64,000 nt of DNA, taken from contig JAFGEQ010000009.1 of NCBI GenBank assembly GCA_016931515.1, positions 124,001 to 188,000 on the forward strand, written 5' to 3'. The stretch is from a candidate division CSSED10-310 bacterium. Lineage in GTDB: Bacteria > CSSED10-310. The number at the start of each line of letters is the position of its first letter. The first letter of the stretch is position 1. The translations under genes were made by a program, and so were the position numbers. Under the pieces are notes generated by a model. It worked only from the letters and a program-made list of their open reading frames with translations, ran no database searches and was not told the origin of the DNA. This document shows positions 46,290 through 56,027 of this stretch, piece after piece.

Positions 46290-46321
46290 GGATATGTTTC
46301 TCTCCCTGCTGCAGTTTCGTA

Positions 46322-46349
46322 AGACTAACTGTTCCTTTCCGGATGTCAA
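46322..46349 (-). promoter_or_regulatory. candidate promoter of argS
   Basis: On the minus strand, a perfect -35 TTGACA (46349-46344), a 16-base spacer and -10 TAGTCT (46327-46322). The ATG at 46289 is 32 bases on. The remaining bases to 46550 show no recognised gene. Confidence 0.45.
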
Positions 46350-46550
46350 GTTCCCATTCTTCTTCTCTGTTCAGAAAAATCTGCTCACGATAAAATATTA
46401 TCCGCCGGCTTCAATTGGCGAGACGGAGAAACCCCTTTAGTTCATCCTGTCAGAGTCAGTTCAAACAAAAATATAACCCGGTCGATCATACCTGAGATAC
46501 GGGTGATCCATGCTTTTTTCTGGTAAAAGTATAATTCGTGACCGGCTTCT

Positions 46551-48155
46551 TCAATCATGTACGATTTGGAGCAGTGGAGGAACCATCGTAGTCGTCCAGG
46601 TTCTTCGTAACAGAATTGGTACTTCGACACGGCAATGAACAAGCAATAACCCGCTGACAGGCAGGATTTCCTGACCCACTATCCTATCCGCTTCGATCTG
46701 CCGGCTGAATTCAGCCAGATAGTCCTTCGGTATCACAAAACCAACGGTTTCAGTATCGGACGTTTCAAATACAACGGGCTGCCGATCCGGATCAGTCCTC
46801 CATTCACCATTTCGCCAGTCAACAATTGAAATACGCTCCTGATAACTGCGGGTTGCGAACCAGAATGGCAGATGGAAATGTGCAACTTCATCAACCTGTT
46901 TGCTGAAAATATACGGGATATGCTGCATTTTCTCCATATCCATCTGTAACCGGGTCAACTTGTCGGGCCGTGGATGGATACTGTATTTCCCATTGAAAAA
47001 CTGCCTGACATTCGATCCCGCCAAAACAATCAGCAGGGAAAGGTAAAGGCTGTTAACCCAAGGGGGAGACAAGGTTCGAGCCAATAAAGTCGACAGTCCG
47101 CTCAGACCCAATGCTGCCAAGAGGATAAGGAACGGCATTGCGTGCGCATGATACATGCCACTCCAACTTTCAACGCTTATAAATCCCATCAGCAGGTACA
47201 AGAAGACCGGCAGACCCAAAATCAGTCCGATCGATCGATGGTGGGATCGTAGCAGAAACGCTATTCCTGCCAGTATGAGCAACATAACTGGAAAAGTGAT
47301 TACAGGAATATTTTTCCTGAGAAACAGACCTTCCCGGCCACCCGGAAACAAACCGTTTAAATGACTGATGAAAGCCGTGCGATAGTGAAACAATAAGCCC
47401 GGGAATTCGAATTGAGCACCATGGAAATGTCTCTCCCGCCATAATGCATATTCAGGATGATTCAAATGATTGATCAACAAAGGACTGATACCGATCGACA
47501 CGATGGCAATCAGCAGGATGACATGCAAAACACGCAGCCGGATCCGTTGCTGCCCTGCCATGATTGTCAAAACTGCCGCGGGCAGAATTATCAGACTGTA
47601 ATGAGCAATGTAGCAACTGCCGGCAATCAGACTTCCGGATATCATCACCGTCATCGCTGACCGACCAGAACCGTTGGACACGATATGCAAGGCAATAAGC
47701 CATAAAAGATTTATTGCGGTTATTGCACCCATTATAGGGTGTCGATCCCAGACAAGCTGGGCGGGAATGGTCGCCATTAACAGACCGGCGGCCAATCCGG
47801 TTTTGAAACCAACCTTTCTTGTTGCAATCCAAGCCAAAGCAGGGGGGATAACAGACGCCAGCAATGTAGAAAACAGCCGGAACATACTCCATTTTTTGCC
47901 GAATAGGAAAATCCAAGGAACCATCAACCAGGCATACCCTGATTCATCATATTCCAATATCCACGGTCCATTCGGGAAATGGATACAACCGTTCAGGATA
48001 TCAAGACACATGATAGCCTGGCGGGCGGAGAGATCATCGATGTTGTTATTAATAGTCCCGCAGTGGACAATTCTTAAACCGAAAGCGAGCAAGCCGATTG
48101 CTGCACAGATCAGTACCAGTGAATGTGTCTTGCAATTCCGATTGAATTCATTCAT
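46551..48155 (-). CDS. GT39-type integral membrane glycosyltransferase
   Basis: The 534-residue protein has an N-terminal span (about 13-32), then a loop with NNNIDDLSARQA and YDESGYAW, whose acidic pair matches the DE motif of lipid-sugar-using transferases. About ten further spans follow, then a ~150-residue soluble C-terminal domain. The pattern fits the PMT/ArnT/DPM group that moves sugars from polyprenyl phosphate onto envelope targets at the outer face. It overlaps purMN by eight bases. Confidence 0.75.
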   Translation of the reverse strand: MNEFNRNCKTHSLVLICAAIGLLAFGLRIVHCGTINNNIDDLSARQAIMCLDILNGCIHFPNGPWILEYDESGYAWLMVPWIFLFGKKWSMFRLFSTLLASVIPPALAWIATRKVGFKTGLAAGLLMATIPAQLVWDRHPIMGAITAINLLWLIALHIVSNGSGRSAMTVMISGSLIAGSCYIAHYSLIILPAAVLTIMAGQQRIRLRVLHVILLIAIVSIGISPLLINHLNHPEYALWRERHFHGAQFEFPGLLFHYRTAFISHLNGLFPGGREGLFLRKNIPVITFPVMLLILAGIAFLLRSHHRSIGLILGLPVFLYLLMGFISVESWSGMYHAHAMPFLILLAALGLSGLSTLLARTLSPPWVNSLYLSLLIVLAGSNVRQFFNGKYSIHPRPDKLTRLQMDMEKMQHIPYIFSKQVDEVAHFHLPFWFATRSYQERISIVDWRNGEWRTDPDRQPVVFETSDTETVGFVIPKDYLAEFSRQIEADRIVGQEILPVSGLLLVHCRVEVPILLRRTWTTTMVPPLLQIVHD

Positions 48156-49833
48156 GCGCCGTGGTCAGATGTCGCTTCAGAACGCGCCAGTAAAGATCAT
48201 GTTCCTCCCTGAGTACTCGTGATGCCAGGCTGTCCGGATTATCTTCCGGTAGCACGGGAACGACTCTCTGCCCAAGGATTTTGCCACGGTCATATTCGAC
48301 ACCGATCTCATGCACCGTCACTCCAGAAAACTTGGCGCCGCTGGAAATAACCGCTTCGTGGACATGATGCCCATACATCCCAATGCCACCGAATGACGGT
48401 AAAAGTGCAGGATGAATATTGAAAGATCTGCCTTGAAAATGTCGCACGATCTCCTCCGGAAGTTTTTTCATATAGCCGGCAAGCACCAGCGTATCCGCTT
48501 TGCATCGCTGAAAAATATCCAGAAGAGCATCCGTTTCACTTCCCGGGTGAGACAGGGATGAAACATGAAAGGCCGGTATTTTTCGTTCTCTGGCACGCTC
48601 CAGAATCATCGCCTTCGAATTGTTGGACACGACGCAGACCACTTCCGCCTGGAAGTTATTGCTATCGATGGCCCGGCAGATGGATTCCATATTCGAGCCC
48701 CTGCCTGACCCCAAAATCGCCAGCCTTGGTGGAGACCGGCGTTCGCTGCTTTTCTGCCCGGGATTCGCCGGCTGACTCTGAGTGGGACGATCAGATCGGG
48801 TCCAATGGAATCCAGGTTTATCAACGACATTACCGACGATAAAAGTCTCAAAGCCCTGATCTTGGAGTGCGCTTCGGATGGACGCTTCATAATCAGGACT
48901 GATAACCAGAACCATGCCGAGACCCATGTTGAATGTTTGATACATCTCGGTTTCCAGGACACTTCCCGCAGAACGAATCGCATCAAAAATTGCGGGAATC
49001 GGCCAGCTCCCATGCCGAACGGAGACCCCCAGGTGGTCCGGAATCGCTCTTGGCAAATTACCCGGAATACCACTGCCGGTAATATGAGCAGCGGATTTCA
49101 ACCCATCCATTGTTCTCAGCAAGGCGAATTCCGGCCGATAAATCCGGGTCGGCATCAGAAGGATATCTCCCAGTGGAACTGTAAAACCCGGGAGAGGTTT
49201 TTCAAGCGGGTATCTCCGTCGATCCTCAAAGACTTTTCTAACCAGTGAATACCCGTTGGAGTGAATTCCAGTGGAGGGGAGCCCGATCAGGAGATCACCG
49301 GGCGCGACGGCCGTCGGTGATAAAATTTTTCCTCGCTCGACAATGCCGACTGCAAAACCCGCCAGATCGTATTCGCCGGGTGTGTAAAATCCCGGCAATT
49401 CTGCCGTCTCCCCGCCAATCAGAGCGCAACCGCCCTGAATACAGCCTTCGGCAATCCCTTTGACAATCTCGGGATGAACGTTCAGATCGACTTGCGAGGT
49501 TGCCAGGTAGTCCAGGAAGGCCAGGGGCTCAGCACCCGTCACCAGCAGGTCGTTGATCGACATCGCCACGAGATCGATCCCGATTGTATCATGCCTGCCG
49601 ATTTCGAAAGCCAGCTTCAATTTCGTACCGACACCGTCGGTACAGGCAACCAGAATCGGATCTTTCCAATTTCCGGGAGCTAGATCGATCATCCCCGCAA
49701 AAGCTCCGATGTCATCTATTGACGAATGTGTCCGCGTTGATTTTGCAAACGGTAAAATCCGCCTGACGAAGTCGTCGCCTCGCTCGATATCAACACCTGC
49801 GGCCCGATATGTAAGCCTCTTGCGTCCCTTCAT
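48148..49833 (-). CDS. bifunctional PurM-PurN fusion (AIR synthetase and GAR transformylase)
   Basis: The 561-residue protein has residues 1-345 as AIR synthetase (PurM) with YRAAGVDIERGDDFV, TDGVGTKLKLA, GGETAELPGFY and the HITGSGIPGNLPR segment. After a ~25-residue Ser/Pro linker, residues 370-561 are GAR transformylase (PurN) with LGSGRGSNM, FNIHPALLPSFGGIGMYG and an Asp in VEYDRGKILGQ. Asn, His and Asp of the PurN active site are in place. Two steps of purine synthesis (FGAM to AIR and GAR to FGAR) sit on one chain, in reverse of pathway order. Eukaryotic GART has a PurD-PurM-PurN fusion; separate genes are the bacterial norm. ATG at 49833. Confidence 0.92.
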   Translation of the reverse strand: MKGRKRLTYRAAGVDIERGDDFVRRILPFAKSTRTHSSIDDIGAFAGMIDLAPGNWKDPILVACTDGVGTKLKLAFEIGRHDTIGIDLVAMSINDLLVTGAEPLAFLDYLATSQVDLNVHPEIVKGIAEGCIQGGCALIGGETAELPGFYTPGEYDLAGFAVGIVERGKILSPTAVAPGDLLIGLPSTGIHSNGYSLVRKVFEDRRRYPLEKPLPGFTVPLGDILLMPTRIYRPEFALLRTMDGLKSAAHITGSGIPGNLPRAIPDHLGVSVRHGSWPIPAIFDAIRSAGSVLETEMYQTFNMGLGMVLVISPDYEASIRSALQDQGFETFIVGNVVDKPGFHWTRSDRPTQSQPANPGQKSSERRSPPRLAILGSGRGSNMESICRAIDSNNFQAEVVCVVSNNSKAMILERARERKIPAFHVSSLSHPGSETDALLDIFQRCKADTLVLAGYMKKLPEEIVRHFQGRSFNIHPALLPSFGGIGMYGHHVHEAVISSGAKFSGVTVHEIGVEYDRGKILGQRVVPVLPEDNPDSLASRVLREEHDLYWRVLKRHLTTAHE

Positions 49834-49869
49834 ACGTTCTCCTGTACAGGAATTGGAGCCGGCCGATTG

Positions 49870-50934
49870 CTACCGGCCGTCAGAAATGATCCTCAACATA
49901 TACGTTCGATCAACCGCTCTGGACAGCACCATGTCCCGCGAGATCATACCCTGCTTATACAGTTCGAAAAGCGCCTGGTCCATAGTCTGCATGCCTTCTT
50001 TCTTACTTGACTGGATCAAACTGGTCAGCTGGTGTGTTTTTCCTTCCCGGATTACGTTCGAAATAGCTGAATTGCACATCATCAACTCCACGGCAGGCAC
50101 TCGTGATTTTCCATCGTGTGTAGGAAGCAATTGCTGCGAGATAACACCTCGCAGAGACACGGATAACATGATCCTTACATGTTCCTGTTCATCGACCGGA
50201 AATACGTCCACAACCCGATCAATTGTTTTTACTGCGGAGTTTGTATGCACGGTCGCAAACACCAGGATCCCGGTTTCGGCGGCGGAAAGAGTCAATTGGG
50301 TCGTCTCAAGATCCCGCATTTCCCCGACCAGAATAATATCGGGGTCTTCCCGGAGAGCTGCTCTGAGAGCATCGGAGAAGGACTCCGTATGTAGACCGAC
50401 TTCACGCTGTGTGATCAGGCATCCTCTATTATGATGAACAAACTCTATCGGATCTTCAATGGTGATGATATGCCGCTTGCCACGACGGTTGATGATATCG
50501 ATTATCGCAGCCATCGTGGTGCTTTTTCCAGAACCGGTCGCACCAGTGATCAGAACCAGCCCTCGATCCAGATCCGCAAATTTTTCAACGCTTGTCGGCA
50601 GACGGAGTGTTTCCAATGGTATCGGTTGATCCGGTATCACCCGGAACACACCTCCGATACCCTTGGATTGATGGAACATGGCAACTCGAAATCGGGATAC
50701 CCCCTGCACTTGATAAGCGAAATCGATATCCATTTCCTGTTCGAATCGTTGACGGTTCGCCTTGTTAAGAATTTCGAGCAGGATCGCCTGACCTTCATTG
50801 AGTGGAATATCCACATCGCGCAAGGCCATCAGTTGACCGTTTAATCGGATCATTGGCTTTGAACCTGTCACGTAGTGAAGATCCGAACCGGCTTTCAACA
50901 CAACTTCCTTCAACAAATGATCGATAACAGCCAT
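49870..50934 (-). CDS. PilT/PilU-type twitching motility ATPase (second copy)
   Basis: The protein is 354 residues from ATG 50934, right after the stop of the preceding gene (AGAGG six bases upstream). It has an N-terminal PAS-like domain (LLKEVVLKAGSDLHYVTGSKPMIR), Walker A GATGSGKST, the Asp box IEDPIEFVH and ILVGEMRDLET as Walker B, plus HTNSA. PilT-family hexamers retract type IV pili. Together with the previous gene this is a PilT-PilU-like pair. No pilin or PilB is in the window. Confidence 0.9.
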   Translation of the reverse strand: MAVIDHLLKEVVLKAGSDLHYVTGSKPMIRLNGQLMALRDVDIPLNEGQAILLEILNKANRQRFEQEMDIDFAYQVQGVSRFRVAMFHQSKGIGGVFRVIPDQPIPLETLRLPTSVEKFADLDRGLVLITGATGSGKSTTMAAIIDIINRRGKRHIITIEDPIEFVHHNRGCLITQREVGLHTESFSDALRAALREDPDIILVGEMRDLETTQLTLSAAETGILVFATVHTNSAVKTIDRVVDVFPVDEQEHVRIMLSVSLRGVISQQLLPTHDGKSRVPAVELMMCNSAISNVIREGKTHQLTSLIQSSKKEGMQTMDQALFELYKQGMISRDMVLSRAVDRTYMLRIISDGR

Positions 50935-50935
50935 T

Positions 50936-52084
50936 TCAGCCTCTTCTCTGTTGAGCCCGGCCTCGAGGAGAGCCTTTTCCTGAGTCTTTTCCCGACACAT
51001 CGACTGCTTCCGGACCTATATTTTCCTTTTTACATGCTTCCAGCAAAAACTTCGGATCGTGCGCATGAAGCATTGCCTCTTCATAATCCACTTTTTTCTC
51101 CCGCAAAAGCCGCAACAGATCTTCATCCATAAGTTGCATGCCCACGTTGTGGTTCATCTGCATAATGCTGGGAATCTGGAATGTTTTTGCATCCCGAATC
51201 TGGGCCGCAACCGATGCAATTCCGACGAGTACTTCGCAGGCCAGAATTCTGGATTTCCCGTCAGCCGATTTCAGCAGGTTCTGGCAGATGATGCAACGGA
51301 TGGACTCGGAGACCATCGTTCGAATCTGGTTTCGCTGATGCCCTGGGAACACATCGATAATCCGATCCAGTGTTTTTGCCGCCGACAGAGTATGAAGAGT
51401 GCCGAGCACCAGATGCCCGGTTTCAGCGGCCGTAATGGCCATCGAAATCGTTTCCAGGTCTCTCATTTCACCCACCAGAATGATATCGGGGTCCTGACGT
51501 AAAGCCTGACGGAGCGCAGAGGCGAATGATCGGCAATGTTCGCCGACTTCCCGTTGATTAACCATACACATTTTGTTTTCATGAACAAATTCGATCGGAT
51601 CTTCAACCGTGATAATATGTTTTTGCTGGGTTCGATTGATCAGATCAATCATTGCAGCAAGTGTCGAGGTTTTTCCTGTACCCGCAGATCCGGTAACCAG
51701 AATCAGACCCTGATTCAACTGGCACACATCCTTGGCAATTGCTGGTAACTGGAGTTCCCGCAGAGTGGGAATCCGGGCAGGAATGATATGGAAATTGGCG
51801 TCAATCCCACGCCGCTGACGATAGATATTGACCCGGAAACGATATCCGCCGGATGACGCATAGGAAAAATCGAGTTCCTTCCGGGTTCGGAGAATGACTT
51901 CTTTTTGCGCGTCCGTCAGCAGTTCCATCAATAACGTTTTTGCAGTCTCAAAATTCAGATTGTCCTTCGACATCGGGAGCAGATCGCCATGAAGTCTGAT
52001 CAAGGGAGGTGCGCCGGTGGAGATGTGCACGCTGGATGCACCTGCCTGAGCTGCTTTTGCAAGAAATCCGTCAATTGTCGCCAT
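50936..52084 (-). CDS. PilT-type twitching motility ATPase (first copy)
   Basis: The protein is 382 residues from ATG 52084; the extension to 52228 is not conserved. It has a family-typical start (MATIDGFLAKAAQAGASSVHI), Walker A GSAGTGKTST, VEDPIEFVHENK, ILVGEMRDLET and HTLSAAKTLDRI. The C-terminal tail past about residue 355 is polar and Gly/Lys-rich. The copies share the same layout and clear sequence similarity, so they arose by duplication. It is the first gene of a minus-strand run that continues into purMN. Confidence 0.88.
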   Translation of the reverse strand: MATIDGFLAKAAQAGASSVHISTGAPPLIRLHGDLLPMSKDNLNFETAKTLLMELLTDAQKEVILRTRKELDFSYASSGGYRFRVNIYRQRRGIDANFHIIPARIPTLRELQLPAIAKDVCQLNQGLILVTGSAGTGKTSTLAAMIDLINRTQQKHIITVEDPIEFVHENKMCMVNQREVGEHCRSFASALRQALRQDPDIILVGEMRDLETISMAITAAETGHLVLGTLHTLSAAKTLDRIIDVFPGHQRNQIRTMVSESIRCIICQNLLKSADGKSRILACEVLVGIASVAAQIRDAKTFQIPSIMQMNHNVGMQLMDEDLLRLLREKKVDYEEAMLHAHDPKFLLEACKKENIGPEAVDVSGKDSGKGSPRGRAQQRRG

Positions 52085-52249
52085 TCTGTTCTCACTCGGT
52101 GTAATAGGTTGACCCGTCAATTCCCTGACCGGGCAGGCTACAATATCACAAGATAGTTGATAAATTCCAGTTATCGTTTTTACCATACTATCTGCCGAAA
52201 GAGCAATCCGCATTGCATGTTGCATCACAGATGATTAGCATGTCACACC

Positions 52250-53461
52250 ATGAACGGAATCAGCAACACACCCATTCATACAAATTCCGGCACAGGACGC
52301 CGCCCGATAATCGGGATCGATGTGCGCAAACTCCACGATTTCGGAATTGGAACCTATATCCGGCACCTCCTCAATGGTCTGAACGATCTTGAGGAATCAT
52401 CGTCGCCGGCTTTTCGTCTCTATTCGGAATCATGTTCTCTGTCCGCATCGATTCATCTGAAGGAGAATCGGTTCCAGGTCATGACGACGCGATCGGGACG
52501 ACGATCGCCCATCCAGGGACCACTTCCACATGCGAATGATCTGACGGCTTTTCACGCTCCACACTACCTGGTACCAAACTGCCGGCCTGCGCACCTTATC
52601 TTGACTGTTCATGACTGCATTCATCTGGACCCTCCCCGCTATCCGGAAAAAATTCGGTCGATCGGCAACTGGATGGAACGATTTTTTAACTTCTCCAGGA
52701 AAACCTACCACCGTCTCCAAGGACATCTCCGGTTCAAAAAAATGGTGGCCGATGCATCCGACATCATCGCAGTATCCGATTCGACTGCCGATAGCCTTGT
52801 AGCGCTGACAGGAATTCCTCGAGACAGGATAACACGCATTTATAATTGTTTTGACAATCTATACCGGGACGATATCAATCCGGATGGTACCCGCATGTTC
52901 TGCAACAAACACGGGCTGCCGCAGGGCGACTACGTTCTTTACTGCGGTAACGACCTGTACCATAAAAATCTGGCCGGTCTGCTGACAGCATGGCATCTGC
53001 TGGCCCGCAACGCCAGTCTCCCATTACTCGTCCTGGCGGGCCCCCCTCACCAATCGATGATCGAGGACTATGCCCGGGAGTTGGGCATTGCCGAATCAAT
53101 CCGCTTTATCGGCTCACTTCCGTCCAGCCACATGCCATTGCTTTATCGAGGCGCTCTTTGTCTGGTTTTTCCTTCTCTGGCGGAGGGATTTGGACTGCCT
53201 GTCATCGAAGCGATGATGTGCGGTATTCCAGTCCTCTGTTCAGATCTTCCGGTGCTCCGTGAAATAAGTGGATGTCATGCCACTTTTTTCAATCCTGCTG
53301 ATCCTTCCAAGATTGCGGAAGTACTGGAGTCGGTTATACAAGGAAAGCATTCCCCCGACCTTGCAGCAGCAACCCGGTTTGCCTCCGAGCACTATAGTCT
53401 GGATTCTTTTGTGTCAGGTCATATCCGGGTGTATAATCGCTATTTGGAGGATCAAGATTGA
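52250..53461 (+). CDS. family 4 (GT-B) glycosyltransferase
   Basis: The 403-residue protein has an N-terminal domain with GIGTYIRHLL and a C-terminal GT1-type domain. It carries ILTVHDCIHL, DIIAVSDSTADSL, YCGNDLYHKNL and the nucleotide-binding FPSLAEGFGLPVIEAM with its EX7E acidic pair. It is a typical cytosolic transferase in exopolysaccharide assembly with an activated sugar donor. The divergent gap to the PilT gene (52085-52249) shows no clear promoter. Confidence 0.87.
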   Translation: MNGISNTPIHTNSGTGRRPIIGIDVRKLHDFGIGTYIRHLLNGLNDLEESSSPAFRLYSESCSLSASIHLKENRFQVMTTRSGRRSPIQGPLPHANDLTAFHAPHYLVPNCRPAHLILTVHDCIHLDPPRYPEKIRSIGNWMERFFNFSRKTYHRLQGHLRFKKMVADASDIIAVSDSTADSLVALTGIPRDRITRIYNCFDNLYRDDINPDGTRMFCNKHGLPQGDYVLYCGNDLYHKNLAGLLTAWHLLARNASLPLLVLAGPPHQSMIEDYARELGIAESIRFIGSLPSSHMPLLYRGALCLVFPSLAEGFGLPVIEAMMCGIPVLCSDLPVLREISGCHATFFNPADPSKIAEVLESVIQGKHSPDLAAATRFASEHYSLDSFVSGHIRVYNRYLEDQD

Positions 53462-54594
53462 AAGTCGCGATAATTCACGATTGGTTGACTGGCATGCGGG
53501 GCGGTGAGCGCGTTTTGGAGGTATTGTGCAAGGTTTTTCCGGAAGCCCCGATCTTCTCCCTGTTTTATCACGCCGGAACCGTTTCGCGGGAAATTGAATC
53601 TCACCCCATCATCCAGTCTCGTCTTCGCCGTTTCCCCTTATCACGGCAGCATTATCGCTATCTTCTGCCACTGTTTCCCGGAGCAATCGAAAGTTTCGAC
53701 CTGTCTGGATTTGATGTGATTGTCTCAACCAGCCATGCGGTCGCAAAGGGCGCTATTCCGGGACGAAACGCTATATCGATCTGCTATTGTCATACTCCCA
53801 TGCGCTATATCTGGGACCAGTACGACTCATATTTCAACACACCCGAAACATCCCCGGTTGTTCGTTTCCTGATGCCTTTTTTTCGGGACTATCTGAGAAA
53901 TTGGGATGTCTCCACACAAAGCAGGGTTGATTACTTCATCGCAAATTCCCGGTTTGTTGCCCGAAGGATTCAATCATTGTATCAACGGAACAGCGTTGTC
54001 ATCCCGGCACCTGTCGACTGCAGTTTTTATACGCCCGGGTCCGATCCGATCGAGGATTTTTATCTCATTGTTAATGCATTGGCTCCATACAAACGGGTCG
54101 ATCTGGCTATCGACGCTTTTAACAAAAATGAACGCCGTTTGCTGATCATCGGTGGCGGTACCGAAATGAACCGATTGAAAAATCAGGCAAAATCGAATAT
54201 TGAATTTCTGGGGCGTTTAAGTGATGATGCAGTCCGTGAGCACTACCGGCGTTGCCGGGCACTCATTTTCCCCGGAGTAGAGGATTTCGGACTGGTTCCG
54301 TTGGAGGTGCAAGCCTGTGGCCGGCCTGTAATCGCATATGCGAGGGGGGGAGCGCTGGAAACTGTCGTTGAAGGCGTCAGCGGGCACTTTTTTCATGAAC
54401 AGTCAGCGGACTCCCTGAATGCAGCAATCGGTGCATTTGAATCAATGGTCTTCTCCAGCGCAATAATCCGAGAACGGAGTCTGGAGTTCGATACGCTTGA
54501 AATTGAACGACGTTTAAGGAATTATTTTGGTGATATTTTTCGGGAGCGTGGAATACGCCCCCTGGAATGGGCAAAGAACGCTGTATCATGTTGA
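53458..54594 (+). CDS. family 4 (GT-B) glycosyltransferase
   Basis: The 378-residue protein starts at TTG 53458 (TTGGAGG upstream), overlapping the previous stop. The N-terminus reads MKVAIIHDWLTGMRGGERVLEV. A C-terminal GT1 domain has YKRVDLAIDAF, LLIIGGGTEM, EFLGRLSDD and FPGVEDFGLVPLEVQACG. It acts with the gene upstream on a common glycan. The start of the lipid-linked sugar transferase overlaps its stop. Confidence 0.88.
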   Translation: MKVAIIHDWLTGMRGGERVLEVLCKVFPEAPIFSLFYHAGTVSREIESHPIIQSRLRRFPLSRQHYRYLLPLFPGAIESFDLSGFDVIVSTSHAVAKGAIPGRNAISICYCHTPMRYIWDQYDSYFNTPETSPVVRFLMPFFRDYLRNWDVSTQSRVDYFIANSRFVARRIQSLYQRNSVVIPAPVDCSFYTPGSDPIEDFYLIVNALAPYKRVDLAIDAFNKNERRLLIIGGGTEMNRLKNQAKSNIEFLGRLSDDAVREHYRRCRALIFPGVEDFGLVPLEVQACGRPVIAYARGGALETVVEGVSGHFFHEQSADSLNAAIGAFESMVFSSAIIRERSLEFDTLEIERRLRNYFGDIFRERGIRPLEWAKNAVSC

Positions 54595-56027
54595 AACAGA
54601 ATGAGCGAATTGTTGTTTTCCTGCAAGGTCTGACAGATGTTTTACTGACATATCTGGCCTTGTTTCTCGCGTATCAAATTCGCTTTTTTTCACCATTTTT
54701 CACTGATTCGATCCCGGTTGAGTTCGGCGTTCCACCCATCACCGATTTTTTTAACCTCCGCTATTGCATTGCCATCGCCGTAATCTGGCCGCTCGTATTC
54801 CGTGTCAATAATATGTACCGGACCAAGCGCGGTATGCCGACAATTGATATCATTCTGTCCATCATCTCGAGTATCACGTTAAGCGCAACGATCTTTCTAG
54901 TGATCACGTTTTTTCTGCGACCGCTACGCGAAGGCGTCGTTGTTTCCTATTCCCGTGCCATGTTTGTCACATTCTGGGTGATGAATATTCTGCTGATCCT
55001 GATATCCCGGCTCAGCACTCGTTCGGCGACGCGATATTTCCGAAAACGGGGATATAATCAACGGCATATCCTGATTGTAGGTGCCGGTGAACTCGGGCAG
55101 GTGTTTGCAAAGAAAGTCCGGGCAAATCCCGAAATGGGGCTTCGAATCGTCGGATATGTGGATGACAGTCAGGAAAAGCAGGGGGATGTAATCGATGGGA
55201 TTTCCGTTCTTGGGACACTGGACGATGTTCCTGAAATCATTCGCAAGGAAGGCATTGAACAGGTGTATGCGGCCCTGCCAATGGCCGCCCATCGAAGGAT
55301 TTTCCACCTGCTCAGTCAGATACAAAACGAGTGTGTCGATATACGCATCATCCCGGATATCCTGCAGTACATCACACTTCGTGCCGGCTTCATCAATATG
55401 GATGGAATTCCTGTCATCAATCTGACGGAAACTCCTCTGTCGGGAGCAAACATCATTATAAAGAGATGTTTCGACCTGTTAATCGCTTCCGCAAGCCTTG
55501 CATTCTTTTCGCCTCTGATGTTACTCACAGCCATGGTAGTAAAATTGACATCATCGGGCCCAATTCTGTACCGCCAGACCCGCATGGGACTGGATTTGAA
55601 AACGTTCGATATTTTCAAATTCCGTTCCATGTACAACAACGAACCCGGCGTTACCGGTACGGGTTGGACCAGACACAATGATCCGCGGATCACCCCGTTT
55701 GGACGCTTTATGAGACGCTGGAACATCGACGAATTGCCACAACTCGTCAATGTTATCCGAGGTGATATGAGCCTGGTTGGTCCGCGGCCGGAACAACCCG
55801 CTTTCGTCGATGAATTCAGGGAGCGGTATCCCCGTTACATGATCCGGCATAAAGTTAAATCGGGTATTACAGGCTGGGCCCAGGTGCATGGTTACAGAGG
55901 GGACACGAGTATCAAGAAGCGTCTTGAATATGATATGCAATATATCGAAAACTGGTCCTTGTCTCTGGATATTAAAATCCTGGTGATGACCGCCCTTCAA
56001 ACGTATAAAAATGTCGCTCAATTGTGA
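54588..56027 (+). CDS. polyprenyl-phosphate sugar-1-phosphate transferase (WcaJ/WbaP type)
   Basis: The protein is 479 residues from ATG 54588 (an upstream ATG at 54567 is possible). Four or five N-terminal spans are followed by a Rossmann-like CoA-binding type domain (RHILIVGAGELGQVFAKK). The C-terminal transferase core has KRCFDLLIAS, SSGPILYRQTRMG, FDIFKFRSM, RRWNIDELPQL, and the final GDMSLVGPRPEQP and KSGITGWAQVHGYRG. It starts exopolysaccharide synthesis by putting the first sugar on undecaprenyl phosphate. It converges with purF, overlapping by 10 bases. Confidence 0.9.
   Translation: MLKQNERIVVFLQGLTDVLLTYLALFLAYQIRFFSPFFTDSIPVEFGVPPITDFFNLRYCIAIAVIWPLVFRVNNMYRTKRGMPTIDIILSIISSITLSATIFLVITFFLRPLREGVVVSYSRAMFVTFWVMNILLILISRLSTRSATRYFRKRGYNQRHILIVGAGELGQVFAKKVRANPEMGLRIVGYVDDSQEKQGDVIDGISVLGTLDDVPEIIRKEGIEQVYAALPMAAHRRIFHLLSQIQNECVDIRIIPDILQYITLRAGFINMDGIPVINLTETPLSGANIIIKRCFDLLIASASLAFFSPLMLLTAMVVKLTSSGPILYRQTRMGLDLKTFDIFKFRSMYNNEPGVTGTGWTRHNDPRITPFGRFMRRWNIDELPQLVNVIRGDMSLVGPRPEQPAFVDEFRERYPRYMIRHKVKSGITGWAQVHGYRGDTSIKKRLEYDMQYIENWSLSLDIKILVMTALQTYKNVAQL

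Noticed and set aside
46442-46642. 66-residue frame overlapping the end of the GT39 gene
   Set aside because: No family signal and a large overlap with a well-supported gene.
56018-56027. Possible frameshift where the sugar transferase gene runs into purF
   Set aside because: The genes converge with a 10-base overlap and both have complete C-termini.
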